A stretch of DNA of 64,000 nt from NCBI RefSeq assembly GCF_036785885.1, contig NC_092312.1, forward strand, positions 21,098,001 through 21,162,000, in the 5' to 3' direction. How positions within the stretch are numbered: position 1 is the stretch's first letter; each line of letters starts with the position of its first letter. The notes beneath the pieces are model-generated. The model saw nothing but the letters and a program-made list of their open reading frames with translations. It ran no database searches and was not told the origin of the DNA. A program made the position numbers and the translations under genes. Positions 13,284 to 26,400 of this stretch are shown piece by piece. Origin of the DNA: Coffea arabica (Eukaryota > Streptophyta > Magnoliopsida > Gentianales > Rubiaceae).

Positions 13284-16200
13284 TTAACCACAACAGTTGC
13301 TTTTCTGCTCAATTGGCTGCCCCTTAATCTGAACAGTGCTTGTTGCCTTCTTGCTTGCGGATGGCTGGTTACCCATTCTGCAAAAAAAATTCAACTATCA
13401 GAACAGATGATAAAAGCAAATCAACTGTAACAATGACAACTTAACACTATTTCAAGTCAATGAATCTACAAAAGCACCGGTAGTATTCAGTTGCATTACT
13501 TTTTCTTAATCTCGCTAGCCATAGTTAAGAAAGCCTGCTCCACATTAATAGAATCCTTCGCACTGGTCTCAAGAAAAGGGATCCCAAGCTCATCTGCAAA
13601 TGCCTGAGATTCACTCCAGCCAATACAGACATTTGAATTAGACGACATTAAAAGAAAATTATTATAAACAAGCAGAGCATAAACTAAGCTCGCAATTTTT
13701 AGAGCACACAAAAAAACCAAAATGTAAATTTCTTTTCTAAATTTCAAATCAGTCCATCACATCAAACCCTGGACCAACATCTGCATGTGTGTTGTAATAT
13801 GGCAAAATGTAACGTTTTACAAAGGCTTAGACCATCCATTATCTAGGACAGATGTACATTCAGCAGTAGTAGCAGGGCAAACGGTCAGCAAATACCATCA
13901 AATGAGACTGGTTTATCAGTATGGTGTTGTTCAAGTAGATGCTGAAAATGTGCATCTCTGACAGGTCAAATCATTCTGCTGCAGGTCAGCAAGGTCAATG
14001 CACCCATTCTTTCAAACAAAAAAGAAATATAACAGCCACGTACAAAATCTTGAAGTATAAGACTAACATGTAGTGTGTTTGTCACAAGTTTTCTGGTTTG
14101 TCAGATTTTCCTTCCCCAGACCGCCCTTATTTATTTTTTAGGACATAATATGAAGATTGAAATCCAAGTACCGCAATGTGTGCACTAAGCAACTCCGAAA
14201 AGATATAAGCGATCAAATAGTTCAGAATAGAAAAATTACACATATACCTTTGCAGTCTGGGTATCAACAACCTTGTTCTCAACTAAATCGCATTTGTTCC
14301 CCACCAGAAGCTTGCACACGCTATCATTAGCGTATCTATCAATCTCATTCAACCACTGCTTAACGTTGTTGAAGCTTTCCATCTCCGTTACATCATACAC
14401 AATCTGTTGCAATTTAAAAGTGTGTAAGAGCCAAAAAGGAACCAAAAGAAGGCCATAATACAAATACCATAAAACAAAACACAGTAAGGGCTGATTTGCT
14501 TTAAGAAAATTGAGATGGGAATTTAATTATTCGTGAGAACTGATTATTTTATGTCCATTAACAAAAAGGATGTGCAACCCTTCATTACTTGTCCATGATC
14601 CAACAGTCCCTTCCCTCATTTCAAGACAAATCCCAAAAATAAGCAAAGTTCTGGATTTAGATATTCCTGCAAGTACGATCAAAATTCAACATTTTTCTTT
14701 TGGTGTCAAACAACATAAAAATGAAAAGTTAATTCTCGGTGGCTGAAGAAAAATGACATTAAATCTAAAAAGAATGTTAATCTCAGAACACCAACTTGTT
14801 AAGAAATTTTAGTTCACGATTCCAATGCAACTAGTTAGAGCTGGTGAGGAGCGATGTTAATTTATCGATGGGTAAAATTCCAATGGAAATATAAGACATT
14901 TGATTTTCAAATTATTTCAATAGTTTAACAAACTACACCTTGCTTGCCGGTGAGCAATTTCAACTTTTTGAGAATAAAAAGTTTTGCGTAATCTACATAG
15001 ACAGGTCGATTTAAGACGAGTTCTAGAATATTGATGATAGCAGTATGTATTAAAAGAAAGATTCAAGGATGTCACCACGGACCAATATACTGGAGAAAAT
15101 CTAGTTCAAGTATAACATACCTAAACATGCAAAGTTTCATGCCAAAAGAAAAAATATTAACAGGACAAAAAGCGTACTCCAAGTGAATAAATAAGAAGGC
15201 CGATGAAGAAACTCCAAGGCTTTGACCTACATCTCCCCAGTTCTAAGCATTCTTTTTTGCCATAAAAGCATTCCAAAAAGTTTAGTAACCTCTTCCTTAA
15301 ACCTTTTCACAACAATCAACCAGAAAATACATATGTTACTCATGCTGCAGTCCAACACAGTGTCAGCTGTAAGTCCCAATTCATATTCTTGTGCTGCCTA
15401 ATGTTGGAGAGTTTCCCCTTAAAAAGTTATCCAAAAAATCCAAGGAATAAAAGGATATGTAGTAGGCATATACACTGACTCTATAGGTCATGGAAATTGA
15501 GTTTGTCAACTCAATGTCGATATTGACAACATAATTAAAACTATATCAAAGTCTTACAGTCCCTAGCACAATATACTCAAAAGTCAGACATCTCTTACGA
15601 CCTTTGCATGCTCAAACAAGCTCATTTTAAAAAAATTTGATGGAACAAGATACCTGGACCAGTTGACCGGCAATCCATGTAGATAGCATGTTTGCCAAAG
15701 TAATTAACATATAGTAAACATCTATGAGAGGAAAATGAACATATCCAGGCCACAGAAACAGATCCAAAGCATCCAAAATCCAAAATCCAAAATCCTAAAT
15801 ATCTCATAAAAGAACAAAAACAGTTGCTACATGCAGAACATAGAGCTGACATCTGAAAGCAGCAAAGTGCATGTTTATTAAAAAAAAAAAAATTTAACTA
15901 TTAGCCAACTACATATCAAGGCATAAGCATTGCCTTCCTAAGAGTACAAAATTCAGAAAATATTGAGCCAAATAAAGCTGTAAAATGATATTCCTTACTA
16001 TTATTCCATGAGCTCCACGATAGTAGCTGCTGGTTATAGTCCTGAAACGCTCCTGGCCAGCAGTATCCCACTGAAGAGGCAAGTTACAGAGTCATCAGTA
16101 ATATATCATCTGCACTTGAACTCGACTCCCCGCACGCATACACACACACACACACACACACCCCCCCCCCAAAAAAAAACCTACAATCTATTCATGCATC

Positions 16201-17169
16201 ATCACTCTGCTAATAGCTCATTTGCATTTCTTTCCAACTTGCTTCTTTGCAGCAACTATAACCCTCAGGCCACTAAAATCAACTCAACCATCAAAAGCCC
16301 CTTGTTCAAAATAAACAAAAAGAACAAAAGCCTCGTCGCACCCTATCCTAGTATTTAGGGTCGCCAAAGCTCGCCTCTCATAACAAAAATAAATCAAAAC
16401 ACAAATGAAGAAAATGCACTATCTAATGCATGGAACAATCAATTCCCTAAAGAATCTTGAAGGTCATATCTTAATTCATCATATGCAAATAGCCAATTTT
16501 TTTCCTAGTAAGTAATAATCCAAACAACAGAGCTCATGAGTGTAGTAGAAACATAAAAAAAGAATAGATTCACTCACAATTTGCAGCTTGATTGTCTTTC
16601 CATCCAGCTCCACAGTCCTAATTTTCTGCAAAAGTTTAAAAAGATTTATGTTACCTAATCATCACTAAATAAATAGTTGCAAACTATGTAACACCACGAG
16701 TTACAAACTAAAGAACTTACAAAATCAACTCCGATAGTGCTGATGTAACTATCCACGTAAGAGTCATCCTGAAATCACCAACAAATATCGTAATAACTTC
16801 CACCGAAAATACAGCTCTCTTTACTTCATAACTTACTACTTCATCAATTAACCTTTAAAGAAAAATATGAATATTATAAGAAATGACCGTCAACAACCAT
16901 AATACACCCAACAAAATGTACTAAAGATGAGCATACAGTTTATAGTATAGATGAAGCGAACATACAGCGAATCGGAGAAGAAGACAAGATTTGCCGACAG
17001 ATGAGTCGCCGATTAGAAGTAGCTTGAACAAATAATCGCTTTTAACAAACAACAGGAAAATCAGATTAACAGTTAACAAAAGCAATACATACCAAAACAA
17101 GCAAAAATTGAAGAAGAAATTTAGGAAAAGGCGGTATGGAATGATGAAATCTTACTACTCGTTACTCAT
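13284..17169 (-). CDS. RABD1: Rab GTPase of the RABD1 (Rab1/Ypt1) group, 202 aa, eight exons
   Basis: A GTPase for ER-to-Golgi vesicle transport. Coding exons in transcript order are 17156-17169, 16966-17038, 16721-16768, 16578-16625, 15999-16070, 14248-14403, 13500-13603 and 13284-13377, summing to 609 nt with every junction in frame. Motifs are P-loop GDSSVGKS (15-22), Thr40 in STIGVDF, WDTAGQE (62-68), NKCD (121-124), ETSAK (149-153) and C-terminal CCG for prenylation. The SS in the P-loop, [11 protein letters not shown] and [13 protein letters not shown] match RABD1 rather than RABD2, which has GDSGVGKS. The first coding exon is only 14 nt (MSNE plus two bases of Tyr). The eight-exon layout with 48- and 72-nt internal exons is a usual feature of plant RABD genes. 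The active-site residues are complete. Confidence 0.95.
16137..16179. repeat. Compound microsatellite (CA)n-(C)n-(A)n in RABD1 intron
   Basis: About ten CA units run straight into ten C and nine A, in the intron between the 15999-16070 and 16578-16625 exons. Such a tract is prone to length change and to sequencing error. Confidence 0.85.
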
Positions 17170-18366
17170 TTCTTCTAAATTCGTGAAATCTTCTTTGCCG
17201 AAATCAAAAGGTTTATTTTTTGCCGAACAGCAGCAGAAGAAAGGAAGAAAGGAGAGGAGAGAGAGAATAGAGTAATTGAGTGCTAAGTGGGGTACTTGTG
17301 GGATAAATAAAGACTACAGCGGCAGTGAATTGAAGGCTTATTTTTTTCTCGTTTTCCAACTTGTGTAATTCCAACTTCAACCCACTTTTTAGAATTAATT
17401 GCGATATACGCTCATGAACTATCACCAATTTGTACTTTACCCCTTAACTATTCATTAGTAACTTATTTGTACTAAACTCTTGTCATCAAAAAAATAAATA
17501 TCAAAAGTAATTGATTTTCGAACAATTTGAGCAACGTGCTATAACATTTTTGCATACTCGCACTAAAGATTGAATCATGAGTTTTTGTTAAATTCAGACT
17601 TGTTATATTATTCGTACGAGATAAAAACAAAAAGGTAACTTCTGATTAAAATTGGACCGTCTACTACTAATAAAGTATTAAAAGCGGATTGTCGAGCAAG
17701 CTTGTATCGAGTGAAAATGAAACCCAAACTTATTATTGTTTGATGTTTCTAACAAGTGCGTCAAATGAGATCAAACAAAGTAAACAATGAAATGAAAACT
17801 GAAGCTATTCAAATTTGGCTTAATAGATTGGTTTTGCATGAAAAAAAAAAAAAAAAAGAGCGCAGCCTAGCCAGGGTAGCGAGTTTGGCATTTTTGCCCA
17901 GACACGAGCTTGCTTCGTGCAATTTTGTCAATTTGTGGGCTATATATACATGCATGGATGGAAGAATTAATGTTAGAACAGCAAGTTTCCAAACTACTTA
18001 GTCGTGCAGCAAAGAGTTGATGATATTGGCAAAGAAGACAACATATTGATACTACTGTATCTTGTTTTCTGTGTCCGCTTTGGTTCATTGGTCGGTCTCA
18101 GTTTTATCTATTTCGGGCAGAAAATAGAATCAGTATCCAATGTTGTCTTTATTTCTGCACAAAGCCATGTTGTCTTTAGTACCTTTATTTTTCTTTTGCT
18201 TTCCCTCATCAATGAAACGACAAACTAAAAGTTGAAAGTCCTGAGCATCTTGCATCAGTATCAAGTCTCAAAATACCTGCCGCAGAAAAAAAGAAAGAAA
18301 GAGAGCTTCCTATAAGGAACAATGACAACGTGATTCTCGTACACAAAAACCATGCCAGAAGCATCA
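17170..18366. other. Intergenic between RABD1 promoter side and the xylan methyltransferase gene
   Basis: 17170-17300 is the probable RABD1 leader, with a GA-rich stretch at 17235-17272. The piece 17395-17475 (ATATACGCTCATGAACTATC) resembles common plant transposon-end sequence. A poly-A run lies at 17840-17856. 18200-18366 is the likely 3' UTR of the next gene. No further gene was seen. Confidence 0.35.
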
Positions 18367-19230
18367 TCACGGGCAGAAGGGCTGGTTCAAGTTACTCCTA
18401 TAACTTGGGATTCTAAAATGCCTTATCCTTCCTTCTTGTTTCTTCACGTATGCATCACACAAGAAGGCCCTGGAGAACTTATCTTCAACATCTCTATTCA
18501 CGTCATGCACAAAAACCTCAGTTACTCCATCTTCTCGATTCCTCGCCATCATCCCGGCTGTGTATATGGCTGTCATTCTCCCGGGAGCTTCGTCATAGTA
18601 ACCCGTTGGAGCATCAACCATGATCAAATCCCATTTTATCTCATAAACTTCACTAGGCAAGCCCTTTAAGGCAAGCTGGCACATTGAGTATCTGGGATCA
18701 GCAACAGGTGTGCACTCGGGCCCTTTGCCCACCTCCAACAGCTCATCTGCCTGATTCACTTTGCTATCATAGCTAACATGATACGACTCCAGCATTGGAA
18801 ATCTTCTCTTAATTTGCTCGATCCAGGACTCGTCTTCTTCGAGGAAAATAGTCCGTCCACCATAGTTGAGCGCGCTCCACATAAGGCTGTCGTGGCCTAG
18901 CCCGAACACAAGGAAATTACAAGGGGACTTCTTCTCCAAAATCTTGGAGGTTACTGAGATCTCTTTGAGCGTTTGCTGTGGAATGATGGAGGAGGTTGAA
19001 TAGTGAATGATGGCTTGAGCTAAGGTGGACGGGATTTTGTTGCAAGACGGCGAACAGTTTGAAACCTTCTCATCTTTCAAAGGACCACTCAAGGGTCTTG
19101 GAAGAGTTGGGATTGGACTTTGATTGGAGGATGAAAAGCTTGATCTCAAGACAAAGAGAAGGAAAAAAGCGATAAAAACGCCAAGCGTTAGAAGCTTTAT
19201 GTTAAGGGAATTTTGGGTCTTAGGCCTCAT
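18367..19230 (-). CDS. GXM: Glucuronoxylan 4-O-methyltransferase-type protein (DUF579), 287 aa, intronless
   Basis: DUF579 enzymes of this subgroup transfer a methyl group from S-adenosylmethionine to O-4 of glucuronic acid side chains of xylan in the Golgi during secondary-wall formation. The protein has a short basic N-terminus, a signal anchor at about 12-29 (LLTLGVFIAFFLLFVL), a Ser/Pro-rich stem, then the catalytic region: the AdoMet-site loop FGLGHDS (109-115), LEEDESW (130-136), VDAPTGYYDEAPGRM (205-219) and FVHDVNRDVEDKFSRAFL (240-257). The length and ending HFRIPSYR fit GXM1-3; IRX15 relatives are longer. It has one exon, as is usual in the family. I am confident of DUF579 and moderately confident of the GXM rather than IRX15 branch. 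There is no frame damage. Confidence 0.9.
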   Translation of the reverse strand: MRPKTQNSLNIKLLTLGVFIAFFLLFVLRSSFSSSNQSPIPTLPRPLSGPLKDEKVSNCSPSCNKIPSTLAQAIIHYSTSSIIPQQTLKEISVTSKILEKKSPCNFLVFGLGHDSLMWSALNYGGRTIFLEEDESWIEQIKRRFPMLESYHVSYDSKVNQADELLEVGKGPECTPVADPRYSMCQLALKGLPSEVYEIKWDLIMVDAPTGYYDEAPGRMTAIYTAGMMARNREDGVTEVFVHDVNRDVEDKFSRAFLCDAYVKKQEGRIRHFRIPSYRSNLNQPFCP

Positions 19231-19306
19231 GATTTGCTGATGATCAAACTTTCAGTCTCTGCAGAGGGAGATCCTGTCCTGTGGTAAGGGTCTATATTTG
19301 CTTCTG

Positions 19307-19313
19307 AAATATA
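19307..19313 (-). promoter_or_regulatory. Putative TATA box of the xylan methyltransferase gene
   Basis: TATATTT on the minus strand, about 77 bp upstream of the ATG at 19230, would place transcription start near 19280 and give a leader of roughly 50 nt. Position and sequence only; not otherwise supported. Confidence 0.35.
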
Positions 19314-20453
19314 GTGTACGTAGTACATCATGTTGCATTGATAGAGAGAGCATTATACATTTAGATAGCTGTAGTAATGCTTGGAAATGAAGTGATGAAG
19401 ACAAAGAAACTACAAAGATTTTGATTGAAGCAAAATAGTTGCTGGTAGATCTGCTAAGTTGGTGGAGATTTTCGTGTCAGTATGGAATAGTGGATGGTGA
19501 TGGACCTTTACTACGTACTTTGATGTTGATCAGGTCGAGATACAGATATGGATGTGATTCAATACTTTTACACCTGTTTAAGGACATCGGATGTCTGAGT
19601 TTAGGGACTGCCAAAAAGATTAGGTGAACGGATTCTGTAACATTAATTGACAACCATTCTCTAGAGCCCTGAAACTATTGGATTGCAGGAAGCCCTGAAA
19701 CTTTGAAACTAATTATCTCCTTGCCTCGGTAAAAACATTGGATTGCAGGAAGCATTTTTTAAATCCATGGTTTAGATATTGTCATTGCATGGACCAATAG
19801 CTGGTTAACACTTCCTCTTATAGTTATAGCCCCACAGTCTGTTACCATTCACGTTGAGAACCAAATTAACAGGTTACATTTTACCATTTTACTCCTACTT
19901 GCCTTGGATCCCAATTTGTAGTAAAGCAACAAAGGATTCTGAGCATTCCTTCACAGAACAACTCTCTCTGCTAACTTACATGTGATCCAAAAAAACTCTG
20001 ATTCTCTTTCATTAGCTCGATGCTGGCCTGGGGTGTCAAAATTTTACATATGTGCATGAATGGCTTCGCCATTACAATAAACAAAAGAAAAAGAACATGG
20101 TAAAACTGTACAAAAGATTGTCACTAACTACCATACACCATCAGGAATGATTTCCTCCCCATCCAACAAGCATGAAGTTGCTTGTCATTTTCTTTCATAG
20201 TGAGACCCATCATTTTGGGTGATTTTTTTTTTCTTTTCCAGGCTACCCAATTTCTTCCCATCATGTGCTGCTTTCAAAGGTAGGTCTGGAATGTCGAGTC
20301 GCTAATGCATTTCAATCCCAGATAGCCCAATGACATTTTTCCTCTCATGCTGATGAGGTTTGCTTAATCTCTGAAGCAGTAGACTCGCGAACTCAAGGCG
20401 TTCTATCATGAAACAGGATTCAATCCATAGGTAGCAGGAAATTCCTCACAAGG
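19314..20453. other. Intergenic; 3' UTR of the CDK-like kinase at right
   Basis: No gene seen. The 15-mer TTGGATTGCAGGAAG occurs twice, 60 bp apart (about 19678 and 19738), in a locally duplicated stretch. Roughly 20150-20453 should be the kinase 3' UTR. Confidence 0.4.
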
Positions 20454-23400
20454 TCACCGGCCATTCCCTACATACTGCAGCAACAATTCTGTCTGTCCAT
20501 TATCAGCATAGGTTTTTGTGTTCTTATTTTTGTCAATACGAGCTTTCCGAACTGCATTTTGTATTTGTTTCTCATGTTCTTTGAGCATTTCCTCAATATT
20601 TCCTCCAGGGGGAAGCAATGGTCCAGAGTAGTGAATCCTCGACTTCTTCAGAGCGTAACCCTGATGTAAGAACCAAAACAAGCAAATTCAAAAATAATTT
20701 CATTTTGGCTTTTCAGTGAATGGAAGGGGCCCCAGGGAAGAAGGTGTCTGGGTCTTAGTTTATGTCTCTGCATTGCTATGAGTATGTGCCTGGAAGTGGC
20801 AGTCATAGAACTCTTTTAAGTTAACCGAAAGATATCACTGATCACGTCGCCAAGCCCAGCAGGAAAATTTCTAAATATTGAAAACGGAAAATAGAAAGAT
20901 ACTAACAAGTATTTTTACACCCTTACCCCATTAAATTCCTTTCTGTATGCCTGTTCATCCTTGTTGTGCGACGAACTCGTCCCTCCCAGCAGATGGCATG
21001 TTGAACCAGAATCATTTAGACGCTCCTCCATCCATTGAGGATGGGTACTACCCTCTCCACTAAGATCAAGGTGAGAACTGCCATGAGCTGCAACTGAGTT
21101 GGAGAACCTAGACAACTTTGCAGCCGTTCCTTGGGATTTGTTTGGTATTTGCATTCTAGACTCTGCACCATACCTTGAACAATTAATGTTGGACCCGGCT
21201 TCATTTACGTCCATATTTAAGGAACTTCTTGAAGCACCATTTTGCAACAAATAACCTTTATTTAAAGATGGTCTGGATGGTTCAATTGGGAAGCCAGAAC
21301 CACCATCTTCTTCATGATTATACTTCTCACTAATGCTTTTGGGGTTCGATTGCGCCTGCCATTTCTGGATTCAAGAAAATTTAGATTGATCAGTATATTA
21401 TACAGAACCTAAGACATCTCGAGGCATTCATACTCATGGTCTAACAATATAGGTTTACATATTTGTGATAATTGTCTTAAGTAATCCAGAAATACCTGCA
21501 TGGATGTCAGCAGCTCAGCATTAGCATCCGGTGCTGGGACAGCTTTGGATTCTTTGGAACCTTTTCTGTAAGATTCAATCCCGCGTCCTTTACTGCCAGC
21601 AGCTTTTTGCCTGATATCATGAAAATAACAAATTTATAATTTAGAACAAGCTAAATCCACATATGTAGTTCTTACAGAAACAATAGAGAATGAAATCCTT
21701 GATGATCAGATATTTATTCTGAAAACAAAAAGGAAATGATCTTCAGTTGGTTCACAATCCATGATTGGTTAAAAGAATAAAAACACAAAGAAGGAAATCC
21801 TATTCATCTTTTAAGTGAACTACATGCTACACAGCCCAGATCAAAATATACTCTAGCTAGTTGAAAACATGCATCACAAATCTTGTAGACATGCTACTGT
21901 ACGAATGTCAAATTCTGAAGTACAAAAACAATTGTAAAACTGTAACGACTGATTGCAGATTTACAAATACAGTGACTGAAATGTTAGTAAAAGAACCCAA
22001 AGTACTCCGATCAAAGTAGTACAGAAATACATTTAAAAATTATTTACCTTCTAGCTTCTTCATCTCGAATCTTAGCATCAAATTCTTTGCTTGGTGGATA
22101 CTTTGGCAAACTTGAGGGCGCACAAGGAAGAGGCTTTGTTGTGAAGAACTGTAAAAATGCTTCAATATGAGGAGGTAACTTTTTGAAAACAATAGAGGGA
22201 AATTATTCATCCAAGTGAATAAAGGAATTCTGTGTCTCGCACTGCAATCCCCGAAACCTAAATACTACTTGATGTGGGTAATCACCTAAATGACAGCATA
22301 GAAAAGTATGCAGGATCTTCATAGTTATGACTGCCATTATCAAGTAAGTTGCACAATAATCTCTAAAACTATAATCCAACCAGATACTTTTCTTCTTGGA
22401 AATTAAGTCCAGTGTAAAGGTAAAGAGTGTAGGCCATCAAATTATAAAAGATTAGTGCTGTAATCAGATGCTAAGAGAGCATTTAAAAAAATTAATGCAT
22501 CAATTTGTGCTTAAGCCTAGAAAGGAGAGAGAATTAAATGCACCGATGTGAACATTCCCAAGCAACAGGAAAAATTAAATTTTTAGGAAGAAAAGGAATT
22601 GCGTACCAAAAGAGCATAAAACAAAAGAATTTTGAATTACCTCACTTTCAAGTGCAGAAGTTGCAGATCCCCGACGCTCAGGTTCAAAAGCAAGAAGAGA
22701 ATCTAGAAGTGTCAATGCTGAAGGTGGAAAATCCTTGAATGTCTCACCCACAGAACGCTTGTAAGGATGTTGAGGTTTAAAAATTGTAGCATGTGGCAGT
22801 TTAGACTTCTTCCAATATTCCTCAGATGGTGAGCCACAAAGTTTAAATATTTTATGCAGCTGTTCCACCTGCACACAAAAATAAGAAGGTTAAAATGTTT
22901 AACCAAATTCAAGTCATTCACAAACCAACAAATCCTGCGCTAAACTCATAACTGAAAAGGATCGACAAGCACAGAGACAAAGAAACCAGATGAGAAAAGT
23001 TAAACCTTCAAATCCAGAGCAGTACACAAATCAGGAGACAAAGTTGTCCTATACAATCATGAACATCAAGTCAGTTAATCCTACAGCTCACTAAACAATC
23101 TCAAGTAAAATTTATGTTATCTTTTATAGATAAAACAGAACCAGATGTATTCTAACTCAGCAGACTGCTTGTGAAATTCTATTTGGGATATGCCTAAAAT
23201 TTTTCTTTAACTTATCTGTCTTCGTTTCGAGTTCAGAAAGCACTGATACTATTATTGACCAATCACTTCATAAAGTAGACCTCTCCACATTTCTGCAACT
23301 CAGTAGCATAGCAGAACAGCCTTCTAAACTAGACTTGCTCACACTCTTATTGAATCTAACCAAATCCATGCTACATAACAAACCAACAAATTTAATATGC

Positions 23401-26400
23401 TGTCATCTCCACAGATCCTTAAAACAGCGTCACATATATCTCCATTTCAAAGATATTCTTGTAATCTTCAGCATGCCTTAGCCGACTACACTGACTACAC
23501 TTACATGTAGTTAGCTTCATTCAACGCCATGAAGCATCATTCGACTTACTCTTGCCATAACGTTCTTAAACATACTCACAATCCTATCCCCACTCTAGGT
23601 TGTTCTTGTTCTTTCAGCTTCCTCTAAGCTTTTTCATCAACTCCAAACCTCTACCAGATACAGACTTCTTATAGTTAAGGATCTATAACTAAAATTCACA
23701 TGATCAAGTATTTACATCATATCAATAAGATTATCATCATATCAATAAGATTATCATAGTAGCTAAGAAAAGCATATACTTTACCTAAAGACAGTTCAAA
23801 TGAAAAACTACTAGAAACTTCAAGACACTACATTAATTACTAAATGAGGAAGAAAATTCAGCAAAGGAAAGAGGATCTGGTTGCACAAGTGCTAAGAGGA
23901 GCCTGGTGCGACCACACTCTGTTTGGCTAATACTTGAGCATGAAAACAAGACACTTAAAAGATTATGGATGCAAACTTTAAATAACAGCTAAATATTAGT
24001 AATGTAATACATATATTATGTGATTACATGATATCAAAACCAAGCAGATGTGCATATGAAAAGTTAAGACTTAGCCAAGCCACATAGCATCAAAATTTTG
24101 ACAGAACCACAAAGAAAATAAATTGAAATATGATCTCTAGGTTTTTGAAATACACGCAAAACTTGAAGGAGGAAAATCCCAAAGCATGAGATATGAAGAG
24201 AATAGAAATGACAAAAATCATGTACCTGCAACATAGACCAGAACTTCCAAAATTAAAGCCCAAATTCTAAACATTTCATGCCTTAACAGCAGATATGTAG
24301 ATAGCTCAGAATATAAAAGAATGCAATTTTTGTCCCATGGCTCTAAGCTGAGAGCTCTAACAGCATTAGATGCCATTCTATTGACACAGAGGAGATCTAG
24401 ATGATTTTTTATGAGAATGCTCGAGAAGCAGCTACTTAGATTTTCCTTTTATGTGCACTAATTGATGAAACCACTATGACTTATCTATAATTTCTTAATG
24501 CATCAATGGAATCAAATGAGCCAGACTCCATTATTTCACACAGAAATAGTTTGTTAGTATTTGTCAGTATTATAAAACTCAATCAAATAGAACTCACACT
24601 CCCCCCAATCAACTCCCTAAATCATCCTTTAATGTGTAAACTACCTCTGTTCTTCCCGGCATTATAGGTTTGCCAGCGAAGAGTTCTGCTAGAATGCAAC
24701 CAGAACTCCATAAATCTACGGCTGGTCCATAATCTGTAGATCCAAGCAAGAGCTCAGGAGGCCGATACCACAAGGTCACTACACGACTTGTCAAGGGCTG
24801 CTTCTGATTAGCACGGAAAAAGGTTGCCAAACCAAAATCACCAATCTTAAGGTTTCCATCATTATCAATTAGGAGATTTGAACCTTTGATGTCCCGGTGT
24901 AGAACCCCACGATTATGGCAGTGTTCAAGTCCTCGAAGAAGTTGTTGCATGTAGCATTTAACCTGAAAAAACATACCACAACTATCCTCCATAAGAAATA
25001 GAGCAAGAATGGTATATAACGTCATAAATCATTACAAAAACTGGCAAGATTATCTAGACAAGAAACTACCTAAACATCAAAGATTTATAGAACAAATCAT
25101 ATGGTAATACTTGGATGTAGTTGGAAATATGCATGAGATAACCACAGAGAGGAAGATGGAATAAATATGAACACCACAATCTTAGCATATTTACCAAATA
25201 AAACTTTGGAAACCAAACCACCTCTCTGTATCAGCAGAGAATGACGAACTTTCAGCCGTTTCATTATGAGAGGAAGCAAAAACAATATAACAAGTATATG
25301 ATGTTAAAAGTTTTTCTTGATAAAGTCCAAGCACTTGGTCACATTTTGCTCCCAGCTTCCAAATATAAAACACTTCTGGAACTTAAAAGCACAAGCTCAA
25401 GATGGAATTGCAATGCTATGAATCTAGCTAGTCTTTGCAAGCACGTCTACAAGCTCTATGCAGAGAATTCAAAAGAGACAACCCGAAATCAACAGAATAG
25501 TAAACTAAACTTTAAAAAATTCTTATAGATTAATCTGCTTAAAAAGTGCAGAAGTTTAAGTAGTATAAACAGCACATAAACAAAGACAGATGGAGCCATC
25601 AACTCCGGAATTATTTGTTCATATTAAGCCTTTGAAACATTTTTTGCAAGAAGAATTCCTTGCACTAACATTTGGTTAAAAGTGGGACCAGAAAGGAACT
25701 GCAAATGCACCTGTGGTTCAGTGAATTGAATTTTTGGCGATGCAGCAAGACCAGCAAGATCATGCTCCATATACTCGAAAACAAGATATAAATTGCAAGA
25801 GACCCTCGAAGTGACCAGACCTTCCAACCTCATGACATTTGGGTGATCCAGCCTACGCAGAATAAGGATTTCTCTAGCCATAAATCGGACACTTTCTGGA
25901 TCCATGTTGACGAACCTCACCTTCTTCAGCGCAACTACTTTTCCGGTTTCAAGGTCACGGGCTCTGTATACACTGCTATATGTCCCTTGACCTATCTGCA
26001 TAATACACAAATTAACTTGAAACTATCAAAACAATGATCAAACACACAGATAAAACACGAAGTAGTAGTCTTGCTCCAGTTGATATGGCAAATGTTGAAG
26101 ATAATGCACCATGTTTTTTTAAAGACCAAAGTACATTCATCCATAAAAAGAAATATTTCAGAAAGATCAATAAATGAATGTTTGAATTAAACCTTGACAT
26201 GAAATATCATCTTCTTTCCTGCATATAGATATAAAGATGCAGAAGGCATCTGAAGATTTGATTCAGTCCCGAGTTTTTCTATTCTTCCTTTCATAACCCA
26301 AATACACATATGTAATGCATGAAATTATCCTGCATTAACAATATTAACTAATGAATGATCAGAGCAACTTTTTATACTGCATTAACAATATTAACCGATA

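Noticed and set aside
18352-18669. 105-codon plus-strand frame
   Set aside because: Antisense to the 3' half of the xylan methyltransferase gene.
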